From positions 4,216,001 to 4,280,000 of the forward strand of contig JACCLO010000001.1 in assembly GCA_029448655.1 (NCBI GenBank): a DNA stretch of 64,000 nt, read 5' to 3'. The notes under the pieces are model-generated. The model was given only the letters and a program-made list of their open reading frames with translations, was not told where the DNA came from and searched no databases. Shown here in pieces: positions 22,989-32,493 of the stretch. Each line of letters begins with the position of its first letter. The first letter of the stretch is position 1. The position numbers and the translations under genes are program-made. Source of the stretch: Wolfiporia cocos. Taxonomy: Eukaryota > Basidiomycota > Agaricomycetes > Polyporales > Phaeolaceae.

Positions 22989-24300
22989 ATGCTCGCAGGA
23001 ATCTCGTTCAGACGGATTTCCACATCTATCAAGAGGTCTAAAACCATCTCCTCTATGTCACGGCCATTTTCAAACCGGACATATGCAACAAAACCAGAGA
23101 AGTCTAGTCAACAATCTACCTCCGCTCCATCAAGGTTTATGTCGTAATATTCACTGTACTACTTATACTAATCCGACAGGCAGTGACGACTCCATCTTTT
23201 CACCTACCAAATCGCCCTGGGACCATGTCTTTGAGGACATCAACGACCTGCCACCGCTCATGCCATCACAGGCCCGCACACGATCGCCGCTGCCGCAGAC
23301 CCCCGGTAACCGCGCCCCGCGCCGCGTTGGGATGACCGCGCGCGAGATCCGCGCCTTCGACGATATGTTCGACCTGATCTTCAGCGCGGTCGCGGAAGAT
23401 ACGCAGCCGGGCAAGGGCCGCACGCTCTCGCCGGCGGTAACCATCGGGCGGGCACTGCAGCACAACGACCTCTTCGGGCGGCTGCGACGCGACTCGCGCG
23501 CGACGCGATGGACGCGCGCGGAGGACGAGCAGCTCGACGAGAAGAAAGAGCAGATGGAGCTGTGCGAGTCGGATGCTCAGTTGCTCGAGTGGGCGATGCG
23601 CGAGGTGTTCGACGAATCGCGCCGTTATGAGGAGAACGCGCGCCGCGTGCTCGAGGACCCCAAGGCTGCGCAGGAGCCCGTGCAGCTCCAGCCACCGTGG
23701 TACCCGCAGCTCCTCTCGCTGCTCATGAGCACGTTCCGCGACAAGTACAATGATCCGCACCTCGCACTGTCGATATTCGACCACGCGCGACATATGTCGA
23801 TCCCATCATTCGTCTTCGGCTGCACGACGCTTGCGTATAACGAGCTCATCGAGACTCGCTGGCGGTGCTTCCGTGATTTGCGCGGCGTCTGCGATGCACT
23901 CGAAGAGATGCGTGTCAACGGAGTGTACATGAACAACCGGACATACGAATTGGCCGAGACGATCCGGCATGAGGTCGGCAGGCGCAACTTCTGGCAGGAG
24001 GAGAGCACTCTGGGCGGCGGACAAGTTTGGGAAATGATCGCAAAAATTGAAAGGCTCGCCGCGAGAGAGTCGACAAAGTCCGAGCGCACAGGCCCGCAGC
24101 CAAAGAGCAGCCTGAAGAAGTTCTCGTCAAAACAACTGACTTGGACAGGAAGGGCGTTGAAGAACGACGACGGAGACGGGTGGGAGTTCGGCCGCTGGGA
24201 TGACCCTACAAGGGATGTCCTTGCTCATGCGTTCACTACACGGGAACCACCACCACCATCACCGGATGATCAATATCATCAGTCATCTGCGGGGTCATAG
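22989..24300 (+). CDS. mtf2: Mtf2-like mitochondrial gene expression factor
   Basis: Two exons (22989-23134, 23184-24300) give 420 residues. The start ATG gives an Arg/Ser-rich, acid-free N terminus (MLAGISFRRISTSIKRSK), a good mitochondrial presequence. The single intron places SAPS next to SDDSIFSPTKS in frame. Residues 70-310 match the Mtf2 C-terminal domain by eye: MTAREIRAFDDMFDLIF, YNDPHLALSIFDHAR, SIPSFVFGCTTLAYNELI, LRGVCDALEEMRVNGV and NNRTYELAETIRHEV. In yeast, Mtf2/Nam1 couples mitochondrial transcription to RNA processing and translation. The C-terminal 80 residues are low complexity. The family call rests on my memory of the domain's conserved blocks and is less certain than the gene structure. 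Confidence 0.72.
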
Positions 24301-24523
24301 AGCCATGTAGGATTATTATGTATGCGTATTCCTGAATGATTACCCAGCAAGAAGACCGATACGAGCTGTACACCGAAGGTACCTATAATGAGTGTGCGAC
24401 AAGGAAAGCAAGCTCTGACGGGAACGGGAGCGGTGCCAATACAGCAGTCTAGACAACAATGCGAAAGCCAGGTTAGCCAAAAATATGTAGTTCAGTGATA
24501 GTTCAATCCGTCGATGATGGCGA

Positions 24524-27500
24524 TTAGTGAATGGGACGGCGTCGGGACTGCGAGGTCCGGCTCGCGGCGCTTGGGGACGCTGCTCCTTGTCCGTGTGTAG
24601 GAATGTAGTCGGGGTCCACAAGGTCACACTGCAGATGGAGAAGCAGATTGTGGACGAAAGTCTGCTCGTATCTGCAATATCATCGGGTTAGGCGGCTTGC
24701 TGCGAGACCTCTATTTTGGACTCACTGAGCATTTGTAAAGACGACCGCCATCGAGTCTGAATCGCATCGCAGCAGGTTCGGAGCCATTACGAGCGCCAGG
24801 TTGGGCGAAGTCATCTTCGTGATGGTCTGAATCTTGTCATCGAGGAACAGCTGCAGAAAGCTGATGATGAACAGGACGACCCGCCGATTGATAGTTGGCA
24901 GCCGGTGCACCATCTGCACGCACGCCTCCGGACTTTTCGAACTCGTGATGCAGTCGTTGTACATTTCATCGGGCACGAGCGGATCACAGAGCTCGCGCAG
25001 CCATAGTTTAAGGAGGGAAGCGAGGATATGGGGGTCATCCACGCTGTCCAGACTGTAATATCCTTTGTCGATCTTGAGCTTGAGCTCGGACACTGCGTCT
25101 CCGTCGCCAGGGACGCGAAAGATGCCCTCGGTCTTTGTACCGCCTAGGGCGAGAATCCCGTCCGCGAGGAACGGGAGGACGATAGGGACTTTCATATGTG
25201 GGTAGTTCCGCTCTTGAAGCCGGAAGACAGTGTCCAGTGATTCGCCAAATATTGATGGGTGAAATGCAGCATCCTGAACTGACAGTCGGAACTTTTTCTC
25301 GCTGCAAGAACAAAGCAGACGTACTGATGCGGTCTCAATTTCCGCGGTTGAAGGCGGCTTGCCCCTGGGGCCCTTGCGCGAGATATTCGCCAACCGCCGA
25401 ATGCAGTACTTTGCCATGACATCTATTCTGGCCTCATTGTGTGACTTGGCTTGCTGCAGATACGACTGCAGGTACGTCTCGAAGTCTTTTGAAGGCGGAA
25501 ACGTGACCAGAAGGACGCAGAGCAATTGCCAGCCCTTGAAGATGCTTTCACTACAGAGAATCAGCCCAACTTGACCGAATCTGAGACCCGGGAAAGTAGG
25601 ACGAACGTATTCGGGTTTCCAGTGAGCTGCTTCAAGACTTGGCAGTATATCTCGTCCCTGAGTTCGCCGTGAGTAATGCCTTCGCCGAGAAGCCACCGTT
25701 CCTCCTCGAGCATCGCGGCAGAAGGACCATTCACAAGCGACGTTGTCGAGCCGTTCACTGAACCGTGGTCCGATGTGAGCCGCACCGCAACAGGACGATC
25801 CTTATCTCGGTCACCCATGATATGCTGAATGACCTTAAAAATCTTAATCGCGTCCTTATGCAGAGACTTGTGAAGCATCAACAATGGCGAGTACAAGTGT
25901 GACTGCACGCTCTCGTGAGAAAGGCAGTAAGACACAGCTCTGAGGTTACGCGTACCTTCTGCCAAGTCATCATCTGAGCTACAGGTATTCTTCGTTTGAA
26001 CAGGAATCCCGTGCGATGCGTCGAGAAGTATTTCCGCGCGAATTGCGACTCAGCAAATTGCTGGATATCCGACGAGAGATCTTGCGGTAGCACAGGATGT
26101 TTCCTGCATAGTCGATCAGGTTATATGAACCTGCAGACAAATCTGACCTACCCTGTATTGATTGATGCTTTTGGATGAGCTGCTTTGCGGAATGGATCCA
26201 CAGGGATTGGTGTTGAGGCTGCAGTGTCAATCATAGGCCCAAGATTGATGGTGGCCTCTGGCAGGAGGGTGATGCATGTCAGATACAGCAACGCATGCAC
26301 TTGTGTGAATTTATTATACCTGCGTTGTACACCGGACTGCTAATCATCTTCCCACTGACCAGCACGGGAGAGGGCTCGGATGTGAACTTTCCGCTACCGA
26401 GGACTGACAACATCGCAGTGGGTCTCCGAGACTGCACCGGAGATGTCTTGTCCTTCTTTCCCCTGTTCTGCTGCGGTGTTGCGGGCGCAGTGGTGGCAGT
26501 GTTGACCACAGCGCTCGTGTTGATCCTGAGTTTGCGCGAGTCCTCGTGCTCGATACTTGGGGTACGTGCGCTATGCCTTGTTTCAGAGGATGCTCGCTTG
26601 TCACTCGCGGATGAGGACGACTGCGAATCAGACAACGCGATCATCTCGAGGGCTGCAGACAGGCTCTGTGGCTGCGGGGCACGGTATGAGAGGTAGCCAG
26701 ATGACTTTGAGCGCGACATGCTCGACCGTGACTCTCTGCCAGTATGCTTGGCCTTGGTGACATCCTTACCCCCGTCCGTCTCGCCCGCTTTGACAAAGAG
26801 CTCATGCATGGATGTAGCGGACATGGACTTGCGCGTCGGTGTTGGAGGGTTTGATGACCTATCGGAGACGTAAGGGGATCCAGGAATGGGTGCGAGGGGA
26901 TGCCCACAAGGATAGGCGAGAGGTCCGGCACTCGAGTTGGACGCTGATTGCTTGTGCTCTCCGCTTGTCGCAGGTCGATGCATGGTCTGTTTCCTGGAAC
27001 TAGGGCTGGCATTCCCGGAGGACGTCTTCGAAGGAGAATTGACTGCCGAGGAGTGCGAGCGGCGGCGCTGTCGTGCTGCTTCCGTGCCGCTATGCTGCGC
27101 TGAGCTCTTGCCACTGACGAACGAGTGAGACCGGCGGTACGACGGGCGCTCTGAAGTCGCCGGAGTCGATGAGGCTGCGTGGATCTGAGAGGTGCGCCGG
27201 AGCGATAACCTGCGGCCAAGGGCGGTGTTCTGCGCGGCGTCATGTATGACTTGCGTGGAATGCCGATGATGCTCACCTGCAGGATGCCTAAAGGTATAAC
27301 AAACGCCTGCGGTCGCTCCCAGGTAGTTTCACCAGATTTGGTATGATAGTAATATGACAGCCCGCTCGTTTCGTCAATCATCTCCCACCATTCACCCTCT
27401 GGATTGGGAGGTAATCTACCAGACTATGCATGAGGGGATTTGTGCACGTCGTAACCATTCACTCACAGGAAATTGCCTATTGGTGGGTCCCAGCTAACTT

Positions 27501-27858
27501 CTCCGGTGGCAGGGCAGCCGTAGAAAGATACCTGGGTCTATGACCCGCTGTTCGACGGAAATCTGCATAACAAGGGAATAACGCGTACCTGCGGATCGAC
27601 CAGTGTAACCCAAAACTTAGACCCCCACTCATTATTCGGACTGGGTGCGTGGTTTGTTGTCGAACCTCCCATCGAAGTTGGGCTTGAGCCATTAGAAGAA
27701 ACAACAGCTTCAGAAAAAGGAGATGTTGGAGACGCAACGATGGAGTTGATGGTTTGTGTAGTATCTTTGATGGCGGAAGACCTAGGTGAAGCATCGGGAG
27801 CAGCAAGCTGAGCAGGCGGTTCCGTCTTTGGTGTTCCAGTGCCTATGCTATCAGACAT
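24524..27858 (-). CDS. WW-WW-MyTH4-RhoGAP protein (Vilse/ARHGAP39-like)
   Basis: Ten exons (27858-27589, 27531-27467, 27415-27277, 27229-26320, 26218-26152, 26103-25956, 25902-25607, 25550-25325, 25273-24726, 24671-24524) give 938 residues. WW1 is at about 75-112 (FWVTLVDPQVSFYGCPATG, SWDPPIG) and WW2 at about 117-150 (WWEMIDETSGLSYYYH, TTWERP). A Ser-rich linker follows, then MyTH4 (SHLYSPLLMLHKSLHKDA, LRDEIYCQVLKQLTGNP, FKGWQLLCVLLVTFPPS). RhoGAP runs from about 700 with the arginine finger in TEGIFRVPGDG and later LLKLWLRELCDPLVP and SPNLALVMAPNLLRC. It should switch off a Rho, Rac or Cdc42 GTPase; WW and MyTH4 suggest tethering to proline-rich partners and microtubules. The 51-nt intron 25274-25324 keeps the frame open and could be retained. 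Confidence 0.92.
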
Positions 27859-28292
27859 GGCAGACGTGTTGGCAGGAGATGGTGATCCGCGGAATGGTGC
27901 GACAACCTAGTAGAGCCCACGAAACCTAAAGAGCCCTGCGACGCGCTACAGTAATTTGAGAGTCAAAAGAGGGTATCAATTGCGGGGAGGTATATAGTAG
28001 ATCGACGAAATGAAGAGATAGTGGGAGATCCTTGCAGAATGATTTTGAAGCAGCGCGTTCAGAGGTTCATATCCTGTTTCTTGCCGTCAAATTGCATCAT
28101 AGCGTGGCGCGAGACACACGCACATTAAATGGTCAATGTTATAGCAAGTAAAGGCAACGAGGGCGGTAAGGGTGGAAGCTTGCAAAGAGGGCGGTCGCCG
28201 TTCTGAGACCAATAGTGGTACTCCCTCGGTTAACAGCCGCAGGGCTGTGGGTCAACGGTGATGATCTTGATTGTTGGATAAACTTTTTTGCT
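27859..28292. other. Intergenic, RhoGAP upstream region
   Basis: No exon is visible between the RhoGAP start and the tRNA gene. The tRNA's internal promoter lies inside the tRNA itself. Confidence 0.4.
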
Positions 28293-28373
28293 GGTTCTAT
28301 AGCTCAGTGGTAGAGCATACGATTGCAGCTTTGCTTCTATCGTGCGGTCGCGTGTTCGATCCACGCTGGGACC
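28293..28373 (+). tRNA. tRNA-Cys (anticodon GCA) with a 10-nt intron
   Basis: The acceptor arms GGTTCTA and TGGGACC pair over 7 positions with two G-U pairs. The D arm is GCTC-AGTGGTA-GAGC. The anticodon stem TACGA pairs with TCGTG around a loop TTGCAG plus A, with GCA at positions 34-36. A 10-nt insert (CTTTGCTTCT) sits after position 37, the standard place for nuclear tRNA introns. The T arm is GCGTG-TTCGATC-CACGC. A T-rich run follows at once and would end RNA polymerase III transcription. The mature tRNA is 71 nt before CCA addition. Confidence 0.92.
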
Positions 28374-28380
28374 TCTTTTT
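28374..28380 (+). terminator. Pol III terminator of tRNA-Cys
   Basis: TCTTTTT directly follows the tRNA 3' end, the usual signal for RNA polymerase III release. Confidence 0.7.
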
Positions 28381-28620
28381 ATCTCAACTCATGAACATAG
28401 CAGAGGCGAGGTACCTTAGAAGTTTATACAATCGAAGTCTCCGCAGTCAACGCAACTGATATGTGCTCTGACTATGAGCGCAGGGGTAGTGTAGTGTAAT
28501 GATAATCCTCATGTTCGGGCCCCTTGCTGTGTATGTTACATTGGAAACATATATCGTGCGTCGTACAGCTGCCAATAAAGCGGACTATGCCACCAGCGCT
28601 AGTTTTCTCGCCAGTGATTA

Positions 28621-29176
28621 TCACCGCTTTGCTTGACTGGCAGCTTCTGTGAGCCATGGAATGTGAAGGTGAGCAGCTTTACACGCATCGGGGGAATCAA
28701 GATACATACCGCGTCGCGTCGCATCCTCCAGTAGCTGCGTATCGACGGCCTCAGCAGGTAGCAACACGTAGCGTACCACCGAGCCACGGATGAAGCAGTT
28801 TTTGACAGCAGTCTAGCAACAAAGGATACCTCAAGGACCAGTGCCAAACCTAAGAGAGACAGGTACCCACCATGTGCGGATGTCTCTCCTCGTCCATGAC
28901 CTGAATTGCATCGAGGCGGATATTTAGGAATCTACGAGACAGCGTCAAAAGCCCTTTAGCAGCAAGTTGCTGGATAAATTGCCATCTGACATGCAACCGG
29001 CCATGTAGACTCACTGGTCGACCGATTTGAGCACGCCCGAGATACAAAGATCGTTCTTGAGCTCGACGGTGACCCTCTGGTCGGTAAGCGTTTTGAAGAC
29101 GGAAAAGATCAACTGTTGGAAAGTTACGCATTCCGTGTAAGTCTACAAGGCTTCAACGAAGATTTCCACCTACCAT
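28621..29176 (-). CDS. LSM2: LSm2, U6 snRNA-associated Sm-like protein
   Basis: Five exons (29176-29174, 29112-29015, 28931-28871, 28812-28710, 28646-28621) give 96 residues, the normal LSm2 length. The Sm1 motif reads KTLTDQRVTVELKNDLCISG and the Sm2 region FIRGSVVRYVLLP. LNIRLDAIQVMDEERHPHM is nearly identical across eukaryotes. LSm2 is part of the LSm2-8 ring on U6 snRNA in splicing and of the LSm1-7 ring that promotes mRNA decapping. The first coding exon is only the ATG: GTAGGT follows it at once, and the next exon resumes with LIFSVFKTL, matching the conserved MLFFSFFKTL start. The last exon adds only EAASQAKR. The call is very secure; the one-codon first exon is inferred from frame and homology. 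Confidence 0.95.
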
Positions 29177-29460
29177 CGTGTCTCAAGCAGTTCTACTCAG
29201 GGTGTCGTGAGTCGCGCGAGGGCAAAGACACAAGCGCGTGGTTGGCAATGATTATTGATGATTAATGAGACTGAATTAACCTCAAGTGGCGTTACAAGCG
29301 CCCATATGTGATGCAGTCTACTAAACCAGAACCTTCGGTCCTACTACGCCACAGTTCAACAAAGAAGCAATTTTTCGTATGTAGATGGGTTTCAGGGAAA
29401 TAGCTAAGCGATAGATTCGCCAAAATAGCCATGATGCACATTGATCGTACAAAAGGTACA

Positions 29461-31314
29461 TTACACATCGAATTTCACAACCTGTTCACCACCCCCTCTC
29501 TCAATCTTCAGCAGCCGCTTCGCCACACATCCATAAATCGGCCGCGTCAAGCCCGAACCCCCCAATACACCGCCAGTATTGATACCAGTCTCCGCACTCT
29601 TCGTACTCAGCGTCTCCTTGAGCTTCCCCAGCGACATCGCGTAGGACGGCGGGGAGTGGAGGAGTGCGAGGAGCATGTGCGCGGTAAGGATCTGCTGTAC
29701 GGACGCATTCGAGGGGGAGGATGGTATGGTGGCGGAAAGGGAGGAAAAGCTGGTGGAGGGAGATGGTGGAGCGGGGGTCCGGGAGGCCAGCGATTGAAGG
29801 TGTGCGCTGAGAATCGTGTTAATGATCGTGTCCAGTCATCAAGGTGATTGACATACATTGTCTCCTTTGCACGGGGGGGCTTGCTGGCGGAGGCGCCGAA
29901 GGGGTTTCCTGGCATGATGAGGTCGCCGATCGACGACCAGATCTTGGCCTGCAGTATGTTAGCAGAACGGTCTAAGCGGGAAATACGGTCACGACATACG
30001 GCGATACGTTCGGTTTCCTCGGTGATCCTGACTTTCTGGTGACGTGAGGAGCCCAATGGCGTCTCGGCCTCTTCTGCTCGAGGCGACGGGGATGGTGTCG
30101 GCGGCTCCTCCGTAGCCTCTGACACTATGGACACATCCTGAGATGGAGAAGCAGGCTGTGGTTGTTCCAGAGTAACCGTCTGTTCTGCTTCCTGATTCTC
30201 TTCTCCTTCGATTGGAGACGTTTGCTCATCAGCAGCCGGTTCCGGTTCCGGTTCGGGCTGAGGTTCAGGGTCTGCCTCATCAGGCAATGTCTCCTCGAGA
30301 GTCTTCGGTCTCGGGGTTGGTCGACTACGGCTACGCACTCTGGCAGGCAGCGGGGTCGCAAAGGATACCGTAGAGACATCCCCTATGTCGACCTGTTCAT
30401 CTAAGAGCGAGTCGCCTGTGAAGTGTAGTGTGCGCGCAGCAGTGCCGGGCGTGTTCCAGAATGACTCTTCCTGAGTATCAGGTGCGGTAGGCGCATGCTG
30501 CCTCGGCTTTGGTCTGGGAGGACGTATCGTCTTGGCTGCATTCTGCTTCAGCAGTGTTTCTTTCTATATTTACTTGAGTATCATTATGACTGCAGCTGGG
30601 AGAACGTCGCTGCATACCCGACTCTTGAGCTCAGAAATCTGAGCCTGAGTAGCCTTGATGCGCAGCTCTTCTTCTTGGATCAAGGACTTGGGTGAACCAA
30701 GCGGGGCAGCATGATCTGCGCTTCCGTGCTGTACTCAGTGAGAGAGTGAACAGTCTTCCGGGCACGCAGACTCACTTGCTTCAGCGTGTCGCTGAGGTCC
30801 CTGATATTTGTACGCACAGTAGCAAGTTGGTCCATAATCCTCTCAGCTTGCTCAAATGCCCGGGGCATCGGTCGGATTGACTGGCTAGCCGACAATCCGC
30901 ATTCACCATTATTAGTGCACGAGATGGGAAGCAGACTAACTATCGGTTGAGGTATTTGAGCGCCGCACGCGCATATACGTCCGGTTCATGCTCTCCGGTC
31001 CTTTGTGCATCGTGCCTGCCCATACGAGGAGCAGGGGGCTTCTTGAGCGGGGTCGCGCCATGGAACTCTGCGCGAGCGATCTCTCCATGCGGGCGTGCGA
31101 GATTATCTGCGCTTGCAGCGGGAGCAGCAGCAGGAACGAGCGAGAACAGCCTAATCTCAGCGGAGTCGACGTCGCGTATAAGATCTCCCAAGGGCGTGTA
31201 TAGGACGGCCTGGGTGTAGGGGCCCGTCGTGGATGGTGCAACGGCGAGAGCGGTGGAGCGGATTGATCTGGCCAGGAGAGTTATGCGTTCGACATGGTCT
31301 GAAAGCAAGCTCAT
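29461..31314 (-). CDS. Spc34-like DASH/Dam1 complex subunit with long C-terminal extension
   Basis: Six exons (31314-30941, 30884-30776, 30686-30618, 30563-30000, 29948-29857, 29806-29461) give 517 residues. The N-terminal 185 residues have the layout of Spc34: a helix near the start, YTQAVLYTPLGDLIRDVDS followed by EIRLFSLVP, then RPMPRAFEQAERIMDQL and a coiled coil (IQEEELRIKATQAQISELKS). Spc34 belongs to the ten-protein DASH ring that couples kinetochores to microtubules. A further 330 residues are not part of yeast Spc34. They include an acidic Pro-Glu repeat (near 30225-30280), a Ser/Pro-rich part, and a C-terminal block with MSLGKLKETLSTKSAETG and RPIYGCVAKRLLKIERGGG that looks folded, perhaps winged-helix. 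The Spc34 call rests on pattern resemblance; the exon structure is firm. Confidence 0.55.
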
Positions 31315-32493
31315 TCTTAGTAAATTTATATGTATTTTTTGTGACGAGACACGGAGATGAAGGCGAAGTTGCGTAGAATCAAGCAAGAGAACAATGCGCG
31401 GAGCTGGAGTGCGCTTCACGGTCACATGATCACATTCGACGCGCTACGCGACTTGCCACCAGGGAGGGGATCACCGCGTTCTGTTCTCTCTGAGTGTTAC
31501 CTGTTATCCGACGTTCAAGCTTTCGGGATTGGTCATAATGACTTCTAATATGTATAAAAATACTTCTATACTGTAGTTCGCGTCACTGTGTCAATAAGAC
31601 TCCTTGGTTCGACCCTTAGCTTGTAAATTCGAGGGAAGATTAGGTAGATCCGATACATAACGTATGTCCTGTAGCATTATACTCAACTCCAAAGCTCCTT
31701 ATATGTACTTGGCAGTCGATATCAGTTGCTGTCTTGGTGTCCCGTAGCAAGTGGCCCCGTGAGGTTGCAGCTTTCAGCTTCTAAGACTATCCTGTCCGTC
31801 TGACTGCGCTTTCTCAGCATAAGCTAGACACTCCAGAATGCTAGCATGGCTAGCATCAGCTAGTCATACGGCCTTGACGTTGTGTGCTTGTTGGGAAATG
31901 ACTTTTGGTAGCTGGATTTCTTCATTCATATCAGGGTGAGAAATTGTAACTTCAGGAAATCTGTGCATTCTAGTCGAGTGCTTACTGCAACGTCACAGTT
32001 AAAATACGTACTACCGACGCGTATATAGTTGACCTTGTAATGTCGGAGACCATCAACTAACCTCGGCTATTGCCGTGATTCAAACGTCGTTAGCTACATA
32101 CATCAACTCGCTATGGTCCACTTACCCACGCACTCTTCCGTTCGGAGACAACATCTGGTCCTCCGCTGCTGATTCCTCTTTCCTACGGGTGCTTTAGGGC
32201 AGTCGCTGATAGCTCCCCTCGTACTCGCGCTCGTGCAGAGTGAGTCTGCAAGGAGGGGACGCGTTAGACCCCCACTTCTGGTCGACCACTCTAACCCTGG
32301 TGTGATCCGGAGCACCTCGCCCGTCAAGTAACGGACGACGGGCAGCCTGTAAGCTGCAACATTACGCTCTAGGTACGCCGGATTCCTCCCTTTCTCCGCC
32401 ACCATCACCACGCTGTGATTGGGCGCTCCTGGAGCTGCAAGTACCGCCTTCAGTCGATCCGCTTCGGGCTCAGCATTCCAATCTATCGACGAC
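31315..32493. other. Divergent promoter between the Spc34-like gene and the DOCK gene
   Basis: No supported exon. A 130-codon antisense frame (32495 down to 32103) begins next to the DOCK start codon but matches nothing I know and is better explained by chance in the DOCK leader. Confidence 0.45.

Noticed and set aside
23266..24130. Long minus-strand frames antisense to the Mtf2-like gene
   Set aside because: They are mirror frames of a GC-rich coding exon with strong codon bias.
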